From: Bog-532 sp963805255
Lineage (GTDB): Bacteria > Actinomycetota > Actinomycetes > Streptosporangiales > Streptosporangiaceae
Assembly (NCBI GenBank): GCA_963805255.1
Contig: CAWDTK010000020.1
Coordinates: 206,830 to 270,829, forward strand
DNA length: 64,000 bases
Reading direction: 5' to 3'
The notes under the pieces are model-generated. The model had not been told where the DNA came from and ran no database searches. It saw only the letters and a list, made by a program, of their open reading frames with translations. The translations under genes and the position numbers were made by a program. Shown one piece after another: positions 7,489 to 16,972 of the stretch. Position 1 is the first letter of the stretch; each line of letters starts with the position of its first letter.

Positions 7489-8493
7489 ATGACACACCGC
7501 GTCTTCCGCCGCGCCGCGCTGGCGGCTGCGGCCGCGCTGGCCACCGTCGTCTGCTTCGCCGCCCCGGCCGATGCCAGCTCCCCGGCGCTGCCGAGGCTTG
7601 ATATCAGCGGCGTCTACGTAACGGGCGTCTCGTCCGGCGGCTTCATGGCCACCCAGCTGCAGGTTGCCTATTCCGGCACTTTCTACGGCGCTGGCATCAT
7701 CGCCGCCGGCCCGTACGACTGCGGTCAGGGCAACGTGATCAAGTTCGTAACCTGCGACATCGGGGCCAGCCTGCCTGCGCTGGAGCAGCAGGCGGTCACC
7801 TGGTCGGGTCAGGGACTGATCGACCCGATCTCGAACCTGGCCGGCAAGCCGGTCTACGTCTACCACGGCGTCCTCGACCCAGTGGTCAGCGACCTGGTGT
7901 CCGGCTCAGGCGTTGACATGTATCAGCACTTCGGCGCCAGCGTGGAGTATCACAACACCGATCTGGCAGGCCACGGCTGGCCGACTCCGGATGGCGTGCT
8001 GGCGTGCCCGCTGACCAGCCCGCCGTTCCTGATCAACTGCGGCGACGATCCCGAGGGCGAGATGCTGAGACACTGGCTCGGCAGCGTCAATCCGCCGGAC
8101 ACCGGCACCCCGGCGGGAACATTGTCGTCGTTCAGCCAGGACCGCTACGCCCCGGGCGGCAGCGCTCCGGCGCTGAGCATGGACAACAACGGCCTCCTCT
8201 ACACGCCGCGAGCGTGCGCGGCCGGTGCCGCCTGCAAGCTCGTCGTCGCACTGCACGGCTGCCTGGGCGGGCAGTACCTGCTGGGTCATGAGTTCCCTGA
8301 GCTCGCCAACCTGGACACCTATGCCGACACCAACAATCTGGTAGTGCTGTACCCGCAGGCGATCGCCAGCGTCATCCCGTACAACCCGCTGGGATGCTGG
8401 GACTGGTGGGGTTACGACGGGCCGGATTTCGCCGTTAAGGGCGCCCCGGAAATGGTCACGATCATGAACATGGTCACCGCACTTGGCGGCTGA
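7489..8493 (+). CDS. Secreted PHB-depolymerase-like esterase
   Basis: 334 residues with an N-terminal signal peptide (RRAALAAAAALATVVCFAAP, then ADAS). The nucleophile elbow is GVSSGGFMATQLQ (G-x-S-x-G). KPVYVYHGVLDPVVSD contains an Asp, and a His appears in DLAGHGWPTPDG, consistent with the alpha/beta-hydrolase triad of extracellular polyhydroxyalkanoate depolymerases. A second conserved part, LVVALHGCLGGQYLLG to CWDWWGYDG, completes the family. ATG at 7489 was chosen for GGAG 8 nt upstream and the signal peptide. The substrate (PHB or another polyester) is inferred. Confidence 0.8.
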   Translation: MTHRVFRRAALAAAAALATVVCFAAPADASSPALPRLDISGVYVTGVSSGGFMATQLQVAYSGTFYGAGIIAAGPYDCGQGNVIKFVTCDIGASLPALEQQAVTWSGQGLIDPISNLAGKPVYVYHGVLDPVVSDLVSGSGVDMYQHFGASVEYHNTDLAGHGWPTPDGVLACPLTSPPFLINCGDDPEGEMLRHWLGSVNPPDTGTPAGTLSSFSQDRYAPGGSAPALSMDNNGLLYTPRACAAGAACKLVVALHGCLGGQYLLGHEFPELANLDTYADTNNLVVLYPQAIASVIPYNPLGCWDWWGYDGPDFAVKGAPEMVTIMNMVTALGG

Positions 8494-8612
8494 CCGACGG
8501 GGCCCGGGCTGGCCGGCCCGCGAAGACAGGCCGGGCCATTGTGCACTGCGGTTCCCCGCCAGGCCGGCGGCGTTCTAGCGGTGATCGCCGCGTCGGGGAT
8601 ATCGTGCGGGTC

Positions 8613-9818
8613 ATGGTCCAGGTAGCGGCTGCGCCGCCGGGCGGATCGGTGGTGGCCAGGCTCGCGGCGGATCTGATCAGCGAACTCGACGGGCTGACCG
8701 AGCAGCTCGTTACCTGCCTGCGGGAGACCGACGGGTCCTACCTTCCTGTCGACATCGCCGACCTGCGCCGCACCGTGCACGCGAACCTGCACAGCTTCCT
8801 CACCGATCTCGCCAGCCAGAGCACCCCGAGCACCACCTCCTCGCGCGACACCGCCCGGCGCCGGGCAGCGCAGGGCGTTCCGCTTGGCTCGGTACTGCAC
8901 GCCTACCGGCTCGGGTTCCAGGTGATCTGGGCTGCGCTGGCCGACCGGGCGCTGCGGGAGGGCCAGTCGTGCCTGGATGGCCTGGTGCGCGAGTCGACAA
9001 CGGTCTGGGCCTGGGTGGATACCAGCTCCGAGGCCGTCAACATGCAGTATCACGAGGCGCTGATCGATTCCGCCCGGCACGACGAACAGCACCGGATGAT
9101 GCTGCTGGACGCACTTCTCGAAGGTCGCCTGCGCGAGTGGAAGCTGCTCGGCGGCAGGCTGAACTCCATCGGCCTGCCCGAGCACGGCCCTTACCTGGCT
9201 GTCTCAGCGGAGACCAGGGAAGCCGGCATCGAGAACCTGCGCGCAGCCGGCCAGTATCTGCGCCGGCACGGCGTGGCGTCCGCCTGGCGGCTCCGGCCCG
9301 ATGAGCAGGTGGGGCTCATCGCGGTGAACCGGGCCCCGCCCTTTCCCGAGACCAGGGAATTGCTGGCTAAGGAAGCCACCGGCAGGGTGGGGATCAGCCC
9401 CCAGTTCGACGACGCCCTCGACGCGGGCCGGTCGCTTGGGATCGCGGCCGTCGCCCGCCGCTGCCTCCCGCCGGGCAGTGCCGGCGTTGCCACCATCGAC
9501 GACGATCCGCTGGCGACGGTCGTGGCGAGCGCGCCGGATATCTCGGGCCGCGTTGTCCGCCGCCTCCTCGGCCGGGTCGCTGATCTTGCCGCCGCCGAAC
9601 GGGAACTCCTGCTGGGTACCTTGCGGACGTGGATGGATTGCGGCGGTAACACCTCAGCTGCGGCGCGAGAGCTGTACTGCCACCGCAATACCGTCCGCAA
9701 CAGGCTGCAACGGGTTGAGGAGCTCAGTGGCCAGTCCCTGAGCGACCCGCGCGGCATCGCTGGTCTGTCCATCGCTGCCGAGGGAGCGCGGCTGCTCGGG
9801 GGCAAGCTGACGGGCTAG
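8613..9818 (+). CDS. PucR/CdaR-family transcriptional regulator
   Basis: 401 residues. The N-terminal half is a RsbR/GGDEF-like sensory region of the PucR class. The C-terminal 60 residues are the PucR helix-turn-helix (HTH_30): ERELLLGTLRTWMDCGGNTS, AAARELYCHRNTVRNRLQRV. ATG at 8613 was preferred over the GTG at 8541, whose first 24 residues are low-complexity Arg. The esterase upstream on the same strand may be its target; the effector is unknown. Confidence 0.82.
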   Translation: MVQVAAAPPGGSVVARLAADLISELDGLTEQLVTCLRETDGSYLPVDIADLRRTVHANLHSFLTDLASQSTPSTTSSRDTARRRAAQGVPLGSVLHAYRLGFQVIWAALADRALREGQSCLDGLVRESTTVWAWVDTSSEAVNMQYHEALIDSARHDEQHRMMLLDALLEGRLREWKLLGGRLNSIGLPEHGPYLAVSAETREAGIENLRAAGQYLRRHGVASAWRLRPDEQVGLIAVNRAPPFPETRELLAKEATGRVGISPQFDDALDAGRSLGIAAVARRCLPPGSAGVATIDDDPLATVVASAPDISGRVVRRLLGRVADLAAAERELLLGTLRTWMDCGGNTSAAARELYCHRNTVRNRLQRVEELSGQSLSDPRGIAGLSIAAEGARLLGGKLTG

Positions 9819-10233
9819 CCGGTAGTGGCGCTGGGTGCCGAAGGAGAAGCAGCTGGGTGCCGAAGGAGAAGCAGAGGTGTTCGCCTTGATGCTGACCGGG
9901 CGGGCCACCCAGCGGGAGGCGGCCGGAAGTGGCAGTCGGCCGGATCATAGGTAAACCGGCTGTATCGTCATCGGGTTCGACTGGGACCGCGCTTTGGTAA
10001 TCACCAGCCTGGTGGTCAAGTTGGTCGCCGGCCTGCTGCTGCTCGATCAGCTGAGCCGCCTCGGCCGGGGCAACACCCCTGTACTTCCTGTGCGCAGCCG
10101 GTGCGCACATCCGGGCACGCGGTACCCTGCTCCCCGCCTGGGTCAACTGGGCTGCGTTCTTCTCACTGGCCGTGGCCGCACTGGTGGTGGGCCTGGCCGA
10201 CCGCGGTCCCTGGTGAAGGCGCCGGCCCTTCTC
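9819..10233 (+). pseudogene. Remnant region, with C-terminal scrap of a membrane protein
   Basis: No intact gene. GGGTGCCGAAGGAGAAGCAG occurs twice in tandem at about 9834-9873. From 10079 one frame reads LYFLCAAGAHIRARGTLLPA then WVNWAAFFSLAVAALVVGLA to a TGA at about 10216, which looks like the last transmembrane helices of a permease. The matching upstream piece (about 9990-10070, VITSLVVKLVAGLLLL) is in another frame. The IS3 element follows directly. Confidence 0.35.
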
Positions 10234-10306
10234 TGTCAAACTCGCATGAGACACAGGAGTGAACTAAATCTTTGTAGCGAGCAGGGCGAGACAGGAACTA
10301 CCTCAC

Positions 10307-10756
10307 GTGACTATGACCATGCAGGACATGGCTTCCGGCTCGGCCGGGCAAGATGGTGTCGTGGCCCCGGACGGCAAGGGGCCGCGGGCAGGGCAGCCGA
10401 AGCGGCGGACCTTCACCGCGGCGTACAAGGCGCGGATCGTCCAGGAATACGATGCCCTGGAGACCGGGCGCGAGCGCGGCGCACTGCTGCGCCGGGAAGG
10501 GCTGTACAGCTCCCATATCGCCGACTGGCGGAAATCACGCGATGCCGCCGCGATAAGCGCGCTGGACACCAAGCCGGCCGGGCGGCCGGGACGCAGCGCG
10601 GAGGCGGTGGAAAACGAGCGGCTGCGCAAGGAGAACGAGAAACTCACCGCGGAGTTGACCCGGACCAAAGCAGCGCTTGAGGTGGTGGGAAAAGCGCACG
10701 CGCTCTTGGAGCTGCTCTCCGAGAGCGCGGACTCAAGCGCGAAGCGGCAGAAGTAA
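10307..10756 (+). CDS. IS3-family OrfA (helix-turn-helix)
   Basis: 149 residues. KRRTFTAAYKARIVQEYDAL begins the typical IS3 OrfA helix-turn-helix, followed by SHIADWRKSRDAAAIS and a C-terminal leucine-zipper-like segment (NERLRKENEKLTAELTRTKA). The OrfB frame is -1 relative to this one and open from before the OrfA stop, so a fused OrfAB by programmed frameshift is possible. Confidence 0.85.
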   Translation: MTMTMQDMASGSAGQDGVVAPDGKGPRAGQPKRRTFTAAYKARIVQEYDALETGRERGALLRREGLYSSHIADWRKSRDAAAISALDTKPAGRPGRSAEAVENERLRKENEKLTAELTRTKAALEVVGKAHALLELLSESADSSAKRQK

Positions 10757-10794
10757 CCGATACCGCATTCGCTGAGCTCGAACCGCTGACCTGT

Positions 10795-11790
10795 GTGAAG
10801 AGAGCATGCGAATTGCTCGGGAAATCACGGGCCACGCTGCACCGCCAGCGCAACCCGAAACCGCCAGCGGAAAAGGCACCTGCCGAGCCGCGGGCGCCGC
10901 ATCCGGCGGCGCTGAGCTGGGCCGGGCAGCAGGCGCTGCTGGCGATGCTGGACAGCGACCGGTTCGCGGACAAATCTCCCGCCCAGGTATATGCCATCTT
11001 GCTCGACGAAGGCATCTACCTGGCCTCCATCCGCACCATGTACCGGGTGCTGGCGCTGGCGGACCAGGTCCGCGAGCGCCGCGCCCAGGCGCAGCACCCG
11101 CCCCGGGTCCGGCCCGAGCTCGTCGCCGACGGCCCGGACCAGGTATGGACGTGGGACATCACCAAGCTCAAAGGACCCTGGCGCGGAACCTATTTCGACC
11201 TGTACGTGATGCTGGACATCTTCTCCCGCAAGGCAATTCACCAGGAGGTGCACCTCACCGAGAACGGCGACCTGGCGAAAGCGTTCATGCAGAACGCGAT
11301 CATCGCGAACGGCGGCGCGGAACCTTGTTACATCCACGCTGATAACGGCACCTCGATGACCTCCAAGGACGTCAGCGGACTGCTGGCCGATCTGAAGATC
11401 ACCCGCAGCCATTCCCGCCCGCACGTCTCGAACGACAACCCGTATTCCGAAGCGGCGTTCAAGACCCTCAAGTACTGCCCGGTCTTCCCCGGCAGCTTCG
11501 CGACCCTGGAGGACGCCCGCGCATTCTGCGACGTTTTCTTCACCTACTACAACACTGAGCACCGCCATTCCGGGATCGGCCTTTATACGCCCGCCTCGGT
11601 CCACGACGGCACCGCCTGGGCCATCCAGGCCCGCCGGCAGCAGGTCCTCGACGGCGCCTTCACGGCCCGCCCTGACCGGTTCCGCGGCCGCCGCCCGCTA
11701 GCCCCGGCCCTGCCCGCCAGAGTCTGGATCAACAAGCCCCGCACCACCATCGAAACCCAGGAGGCCCGTCAGACAAAACCAGCCGCCTGA
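10795..11790 (+). CDS. IS3-family OrfB transposase (rve integrase core)
   Basis: 331 residues from a GTG at 10795. Catalytic residues are visible: Asp in VWTWDITKLKGP, Asp in YIHADNGTSMTS and Glu in NDNPYSEAAFKTLKY. An HTH_21-like segment, KSPAQVYAILLDEGIYLASI, precedes the core. The C-terminal NTEHRHSGIGLYTPASVH is also characteristic. The frame looks intact, so the element may be active. Confidence 0.9.
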   Translation: MKRACELLGKSRATLHRQRNPKPPAEKAPAEPRAPHPAALSWAGQQALLAMLDSDRFADKSPAQVYAILLDEGIYLASIRTMYRVLALADQVRERRAQAQHPPRVRPELVADGPDQVWTWDITKLKGPWRGTYFDLYVMLDIFSRKAIHQEVHLTENGDLAKAFMQNAIIANGGAEPCYIHADNGTSMTSKDVSGLLADLKITRSHSRPHVSNDNPYSEAAFKTLKYCPVFPGSFATLEDARAFCDVFFTYYNTEHRHSGIGLYTPASVHDGTAWAIQARRQQVLDGAFTARPDRFRGRRPLAPALPARVWINKPRTTIETQEARQTKPAA

Positions 11791-11941
11791 TGTCTCATTG
11801 AGTTTGACAGGCTCCGCGGCGGCCTCGACTCCCGGTCGGGTATGCGCGGCGGGTCACTCCCCATGACGCAGCAGGCTACGGGAGAAGGCGGCCGCTGGCC
11901 GCTTGGCTCTGGTGGCGCGTTTGCATGGGCCCGGGTATGAA

Positions 11942-12367
11942 CTATCGAGCGGACGCCGGGACAGGAACTGGGACGATGGTAACGACCGATTCAAGCCCGC
12001 GGAAATCTGCGGGATTGGTGGTGAACAGAGGAAGCTTGTTCGCTGCCGCGACGCTCGCGATCATCAGGTCTGCCACGCGGCCGCGGGGCCTGCGGCCCGT
12101 GGTGATCACCTCAGCGGCGACAATCCCGTACTGCCGGGCGGCCTCAACATCGAATGGCAGCGGGCTGAAGGTCGCCTCCACTCGCTGCACCCGAAGGACC
12201 CGCCGGGCGCGTTCACCGGCATCCATGGCCGAATGTACCCCTGCCGACAGCTCGGCGAGGCTGATCGTGCTGATGAGGAGCTCGGCCGGCAGCTGACCGA
12301 CCGCCAGCCGCTCCAGGTAGATCAGGATGTTCGTGTCGCTGAGCCCGCGCAGGTAGCGGCCGGTCAC
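11942..12367 (-). CDS. vapC: VapC-like PIN-domain toxin, second pair
   Basis: 141 residues from GTG at 12367 (GAGGA 5 nt upstream). PIN motifs: LSDTNILIYLERL with the first Asp, the conserved Glu in STISLAELSAGVH, Asp in RVADLMIASVA and TTNPADFRGL at the end. It lies 9 nt after the antitoxin gene. It is not closely similar to the pair at 2.8-3.5 kb. Confidence 0.87.
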   Translation of the reverse strand: MTGRYLRGLSDTNILIYLERLAVGQLPAELLISTISLAELSAGVHSAMDAGERARRVLRVQRVEATFSPLPFDVEAARQYGIVAAEVITTGRRPRGRVADLMIASVAAANKLPLFTTNPADFRGLESVVTIVPVPVPASAR

Positions 12368-12376
12368 TCGCCGTCC

Positions 12377-12655
12377 TCAGGCCCGTGGACGCGCTTGTAG
12401 GCGTCGAAATAGCCCCTCTGTGTCGGCGTAGCGATCCTGATCGGCGCGGAAGGCCTCCGCGCTCATCGGAGGCAGGTCCTGGAATGCCGCCATGAGCTCA
12501 GTGACCGGAACCGACTGGCGGCGCACTGGGGTTGCCTGACGAACATAGGCATCGATGGCAGCCAGCGCGACCTGCTGCATGGAGCGATGTTCAGCCTCCG
12601 CCTTCCGCCGGAGCGCCTCCGTCTGTTCGTCGCTGAGCCTGAGCGTCATAGCCAT
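12377..12655 (-). CDS. vapB: VapB-like antitoxin, second pair
   Basis: 92 residues starting MAMTLRLSDEQTEALRRKAE, a ribbon-helix-helix N-terminus of the Arc/VapB kind, followed by a C-terminal segment that should wrap the toxin. ATG at 12655 (or 12649) was chosen because both lie just after a perfect operator-like palindrome and upstream sequence is not protein-like. Confidence 0.82.
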   Translation of the reverse strand: MAMTLRLSDEQTEALRRKAEAEHRSMQQVALAAIDAYVRQATPVRRQSVPVTELMAAFQDLPPMSAEAFRADQDRYADTEGLFRRLQARPRA

Positions 12656-12662
12656 GACCAAA

Positions 12663-12680
12663 TGATACCACATGGTATCA
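12663..12680. promoter_or_regulatory. Palindromic operator of the second VapBC pair
   Basis: TGATACCACATGGTATCA, 8-bp inverted arms with a 2-bp centre, lies 8 nt upstream of the antitoxin ATG. Position and symmetry fit autoregulation by a VapB dimer. Confidence 0.65.
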
Positions 12681-12995
12681 GTCGCGGGCGGGATGCCGAA
12701 CGCGCAGATCCATGATCGAAGGTCTCCGAGCACCCAGGGGAACCGCGACCTGCGCACACATTGCACAGTAGGCGTGCGCTGGCAGTCAAGACGACCGCCG
12801 ATTTTTGAGCGAGTATTCGAGATAAAGTGTTCTTCGTCATTCTTTACCGTGGCGGTGCAGGTTATGGATGTCGTCCTTCAGCTGCTTTCCTACCCGGAAG
12901 GAACTTCCTCTCCGCGATTCGGACACGCGGGGCATGTACCGCGTTGGCCGTGCACCGCGAGACAATTTCGGGGATCGGCCGCACGAGGAGATCTC

Positions 12996-13982
12996 ATGCA
13001 GTGGAGGGATAGTCCGCTCCGGCGGCGGCTGGGCGTGCGGCTGCCTATCATTCAGTCGCCGATGGCTGGTGGAGCTTCCACGGCCCGTTTGACAGCGGCG
13101 GTATCGGAATCCGGCGGTCTGGGCTCAGTGGCGGGCGGCCTGCTGTCGCCGGACGATCTACGCGCAGCGATACGCGACGTACGTGCGCTGACCGATCGCC
13201 CATTCGCTGTCAACCTGTTCGCTCCGCTGCCGGAGCCATCGCTCTCCAGGGCAGAGGAATGGGCGAAGCTAACCGGAGCGCAGCCTGTGCCGCCGCCGTC
13301 GCCACCGCGCTTTGAGGAGCAACTCGCCGTCGTTATCGCCGAGCGGGTCCCGGTGTTCAGCTTCACCTTCGGTATTCCAGCGCTGCCAGAAATGGATGCC
13401 CTGGTCATGGGCACCGCCACCACCGTCGCAGAAGCTTCGGCGCTGGAGCGTGCCGGGGTCGATGCGGTGATCGCGCAGGGGTACGAGGCGGGAGGTCATC
13501 GCGCGACGTTCCTGGCTCCGGTCGAGAACTCACTGATCGCCACCATGGCCCTGATCCCTCACATCGTGGATGCCGTGTCCATTCCGGTAATCGCCGCGGG
13601 TGGCATCATGGACGGTCGCGGTGTGGCAGCGGCGTTCGCGTTGGGCGCGCAGGCGGTTGCGATGGGTACGGCCTTCCTCGGCTGTGCCGAGGCTGGCATT
13701 AGCCAGGCCTATCGCGCGGCGCTGGGCTCGGATACCACGGTGACCGCGGTGATGACCGGGCGCCATGGCCGCGTTGTCCGTACCCCGCTCATTGACCGGC
13801 TTGAGGCCTCCGGCCTCCGGCCACCGGATTTTCCGTTGCCGTTGTTGCTGGCACCCGAAAACCCGATATTCGCCGGCCAGGCCGGTGGTTTGGTGCGGTT
13901 CCTGCCAGCCGGAGAGCTCGTGCGCACGGTCGGCCAGGAGACAGACGACGTGCTCCGTCGGCTCATCGGTGATGGCCAGTAA
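12996..13982 (+). CDS. Nitronate monooxygenase family flavoprotein
   Basis: 328 residues. FMN-dependent TIM barrel of the NMO/2-nitropropane dioxygenase family: RLPIIQSPMAGGASTARLTA at the start, VIAQGYEAGGHRATF around the catalytic His region, SIPVIAAGGIMDGRGVAAAF and FALGAQAVAMGTAFLGCAEA for phosphate binding. It oxidises nitronates to carbonyls and nitrite. ATG at 12996 follows GAGGAGA; the longer frame from 12672 overlaps the VapB promoter region. Confidence 0.85.
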   Translation: MQWRDSPLRRRLGVRLPIIQSPMAGGASTARLTAAVSESGGLGSVAGGLLSPDDLRAAIRDVRALTDRPFAVNLFAPLPEPSLSRAEEWAKLTGAQPVPPPSPPRFEEQLAVVIAERVPVFSFTFGIPALPEMDALVMGTATTVAEASALERAGVDAVIAQGYEAGGHRATFLAPVENSLIATMALIPHIVDAVSIPVIAAGGIMDGRGVAAAFALGAQAVAMGTAFLGCAEAGISQAYRAALGSDTTVTAVMTGRHGRVVRTPLIDRLEASGLRPPDFPLPLLLAPENPIFAGQAGGLVRFLPAGELVRTVGQETDDVLRRLIGDGQ

Positions 13983-14203
13983 GTCGACGTGGCTGTCCGT
14001 GCGACGGGCGCACAGGAGCCCGCTAGTTTCCGTTCCGGGAAACAGACATGCCGTCCGCCAGGTAGGGGTCGTTGCTGGGTGACCACGGTCAGGTGGGCAG
14101 CCAGACACGCTACGGCTCATCTCGGGCTCAAAGCAGCGAGCCGCTTCTGCGGCCCGGTCAACACCGCACCGAGACGGTCCCGCCGACGAGGAGCTACGCG
14201 GAG

Positions 14204-14362
14204 ATGACGGCTCGCGGTACGTCGTACGCCGAGCCGACCGTGTTCAAGACGATGCAACGCATGAAGGACACGCCCGTCCACCCACCCTGCGAACCCTTGG
14301 AGCGGGTAGGGCGGGAAATCGCGCGATGGCGGTACTCAGTGTGGCGGCCTGGTGGCGGCTAG
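14204..14362 (+). pseudogene. Possible C-terminal scrap of a helix-turn-helix protein
   Basis: Between the monooxygenase genes one frame reads GTSYAEPTVFKTMQRMKDTP then HPPCEPLERVGR. This looks like the winged end of a small actinobacterial DNA-binding protein, cut short and without a clear start. The rest of 13983-14358 has nothing I recognise. Confidence 0.35.
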
Positions 14363-15654
14363 GCCGGTGCCGGCTCGAGTTCCCAGGGGCGCGGCCGCGC
14401 ATCTTTGGCCCAGCTGGCACCGAAGCCGGCGCGCTTGACCGCCGGTAGGGCGCTGCAGAGGCGGAACCATGCGCGCATGCCGGCCTGGGCGAAAGGGCTG
14501 GCGTTGAGGCCGAGCCGCTCGTTGGCCAGCGCGGTGCGGGCCGCGCTGAAGGCGTAGTCGCGCATCTCCGTCTCGTAATCGCCGATTGCCTGCAGGAGGG
14601 GCGTGTCGCCGTGTGCTGCGGCTGCCAGGCTGCGGCTGAGCAGGCTCGCGTCGCGCAAGGCCATGTTGGCGCCGTTCCCTCCGGCTGGCGGCATGCTGTG
14701 GATGGCGTCACCGAGCAGGGTCACCGTGCTGCTGGCCCATTGGGAGGCGGGCGGGGCGGCGGCGAACGGGAAGGCGCCGAAACTTCCGGGCTCGGCCTCG
14801 GCGGCCAGCCGGATCAGGTCCGGGTGCCAGCCAGCCATCATCTTCGCCGCTGCCGCCTGGAGCGCGGGCACGTCGAAGGATTCGATGCCCGGCGCGCAGG
14901 CGTCCCGGCGGGCGACGAGCGCGCACAGCAGGTAATCCTGCTGCGGCGCGCGGGCCGCGTCGCCCGCCCGCCCCGGGCGACGGAAGACCGAAGTGAACAG
15001 GAAAAACGGAACGGCCGCCATGATCATGTTCATGCCGGTCCGCAGCCGCTGCGGGATCCGCTGCCCGGTGGCGCCGTCAAGAGGGACCGTCCACCCGACG
15101 CCCAGGGCGCCGGTCGGGACCGGCCCGGCGCCTGGCAGGTACTGGCGGCGCACGGCCGAGCCGGCGCCGTCGGCGCCGACCAGGACGTCACCGGTAGCGG
15201 TGGTCCCGTCGGTAAAGCGGGCCGTTACGGCACCGCCGGGCAGCAGGGCGTAACTATCGAGTTTCTGGCCGAACCTGACCATGTCGTCCAGCCCGCTGAG
15301 CAAGACCTCGCGCAGGAACATCCGGTCGGCCGGGTGGGCCTGCTCTGCGGGGTCGGCTGTCTCCGGGTACATGACGGCGCCGTCGACGACCACCAGGGTC
15401 TGGAGCCGCTCGGTGAGGAACCCGAATCCGCCTTCTGCCTCGCCGGCGCCAGCCAGGAAGGTCTGCCACGCGCTGGCCGGAAGGCAGGCATGCAGTGCCC
15501 GGCTGCCCGCCGGGCTGATGTGGAGCCGGTAGCGGTCCAGTCGCTCGGCCCGGCTCCGGTCACGCTCGTAGACGGCAACCTCGATGCCGGCCTTGGTCAG
15601 GCCCTGCGCCAGGCACAGGCCCCCGATGCCGCCGCCGGCGACGATAACCCGCAT
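14359..15654 (-). CDS. FAD-dependent aromatic-type monooxygenase
   Basis: 431 residues. Rossmann GxGxxG: MRVIVAGGGIGGLCLAQGLT. The DG motif is GDVLVGADGAGSAVRRQY and the GD motif VTLLGDAIHSMPPAGGNGAN, placing it in the p-hydroxybenzoate hydroxylase-like flavin monooxygenases. ATG at 15654 is preferred over the 6-residue longer start. It is divergent from the PadR gene at 15843, which probably controls it through the palindrome at 15743-15754. The substrate is unknown. Confidence 0.88.
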   Translation of the reverse strand: MRVIVAGGGIGGLCLAQGLTKAGIEVAVYERDRSRAERLDRYRLHISPAGSRALHACLPASAWQTFLAGAGEAEGGFGFLTERLQTLVVVDGAVMYPETADPAEQAHPADRMFLREVLLSGLDDMVRFGQKLDSYALLPGGAVTARFTDGTTATGDVLVGADGAGSAVRRQYLPGAGPVPTGALGVGWTVPLDGATGQRIPQRLRTGMNMIMAAVPFFLFTSVFRRPGRAGDAARAPQQDYLLCALVARRDACAPGIESFDVPALQAAAAKMMAGWHPDLIRLAAEAEPGSFGAFPFAAAPPASQWASSTVTLLGDAIHSMPPAGGNGANMALRDASLLSRSLAAAAHGDTPLLQAIGDYETEMRDYAFSAARTALANERLGLNASPFAQAGMRAWFRLCSALPAVKRAGFGASWAKDARPRPWELEPAPA

Positions 15655-15742
15655 TGTCCTCTCCCTTCGCACAGCGATGGCCAGCGTCCGGTCCGGCTCG
15701 CTATGGCCGCCGCCAGCCAGGGAATCACCGCCCAGCTCTTAT

Positions 15743-15754
15743 GTCAAATTTGAC
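15743..15754. promoter_or_regulatory. Palindrome between the divergent monooxygenase and PadR genes
   Basis: GTCAAATTTGAC is a perfect 12-bp palindrome within TATGTCAAATTTGACTAT. Half-site-like TTGAC occurs again at 15764 and 15831. It is a good candidate PadR operator acting on both genes. Confidence 0.6.
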
Positions 15755-15842
15755 TATCCGGTTTTGACCAGCGAGTGATGCCGGGCCCTGCGGGCCGGGC
15801 GCCGCGCCGGCAGTTCACCCGTAACCATGCTTGACTACTCGC

Positions 15843-16418
15843 ATGAATACCACCAGGCTGTTCATCCTGGGCTCGCTCGCCAGGGGCGGAGCCATGTACG
15901 GCCACCAGATCCGCAGGGCCGCCCAGCTGGACCGGACCGAACTATGGACCGACATCAAGCAGGGCTCGCTGTACAGCGCACTGCACCGGATGGCGGCCGA
16001 AGGCGTCATCGAGGTGGTACGCACCGAGCACCACGGCAGCATGCCCGCCCGCACCGTCTACACGATCACGCCGACGGGCCGGGAAGAGCTGGCGGCCCTC
16101 CGCGACCAGGCGCTGCGCGAGACCAGGCTCCGGCCCGACCCGGTGGACCTGGCCTTGCAGAACACGCAGGACATGTCCCAGGACGAGCTCCACGCGGTCC
16201 TTGCGAACCGCCGGGCCGCCATAACCGCGGAACTAGCCTCCTGGCGGCACTTGCGGGAGACGGCAGGGCCGCACGTGACCGGCGTCGAGGCGCTGGGCTT
16301 CTCCCATACGCTGCTGAGGCTGGAGGCGGAACTCGCCTGGCACGAGGAGGGCCTCAAAGCGCTGCCCGTGATCTTCGCCGGGAGCAGCGAGCCAGCTGAG
16401 GGCATCCGGAGCTGGTGA
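15843..16418 (+). CDS. PadR-family repressor
   Basis: 191 residues. Winged helix: NTTRLFILGSLARGGAMYGH, then QGSLYSALHRMAAEGVIEVV and TVYTITPTGREELAALR, the typical PadR N-terminal domain. A C-terminal helical dimerisation domain (Vir_act_alpha_C-like) follows. ATG at 15843 was chosen over TTG at 15831. It is divergently arranged with the flavin monooxygenase, a common PadR/target layout. Confidence 0.88.
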   Translation: MNTTRLFILGSLARGGAMYGHQIRRAAQLDRTELWTDIKQGSLYSALHRMAAEGVIEVVRTEHHGSMPARTVYTITPTGREELAALRDQALRETRLRPDPVDLALQNTQDMSQDELHAVLANRRAAITAELASWRHLRETAGPHVTGVEALGFSHTLLRLEAELAWHEEGLKALPVIFAGSSEPAEGIRSW

Positions 16419-16972
16419 CGCTCGATCCGCATGGCGAGGGATCGGCGATCGGCCAGGAGATCCGGACCAGGTGCCGAGACAGGACGTCGTCGTCGAGTGC
16501 TTGCAGGTCTTCTCCGAACACGGTGTGATAACGGGCCAGCCGTTCGCCCGGTGACTCAGTGTGGCCATAGTGCAGACGTTGGAGTTCTGCCACATGCCGG
16601 CTTCGCGCGCCGCGCCGTCGGCGCGGCAGCAATGGCCATCTCGGCGGGAACCGTGCCCTTCCGGGGCCGCAGGCCTGCGGGGTCCAGAAGCTGGCCGGGT
16701 CGCGAGCTAAGAACCGAGGCGTCTTTCAGCCTTGGCAGCTGAGGCCGCGGGCGCCTCGGTCACCGGGTGGGTCATCGGGTGCAGCCGGGTGGACAGTGAC
16801 CCCCGGCCGCCACCCCTTCTCCACCCCCCGCCCGCCGGGAATCCACCAGGCCGTCCACCGTGCGGCCGATGCGGCCGGCAGGAAAGGTGACGCACGATGG
16901 TCAGCGAACCGATCCGGACGACAGGAAGGGAGCCGGCCTCGCCGATCTGCCTGCCCGCCCACCGTCGAGCCG
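16419..16972. other. Intergenic region, no gene supported
   Basis: Several open frames exist on both strands but all are Arg/Pro-rich and lack recognisable motifs. The region leads into the alcohol-dehydrogenase fragment and looks like decayed DNA. Confidence 0.5.

Larger units (their letters stand above)
10234..11809 (+). mobile_element. IS3-family element (1,576 bp)
   Basis: Ends are inverted: TGTCAAACTCGCATGAGACA on the left, and TGATGTCTCATTGAGTTTGACA on the right, which reads TGTCAAACTCAATGAGACAT when reversed. It holds orfA and orfB of the IS3 type. I find no matching 3-4 bp duplication at the flanks (ctc and ggc), so the target site may have been altered later. Confidence 0.88.
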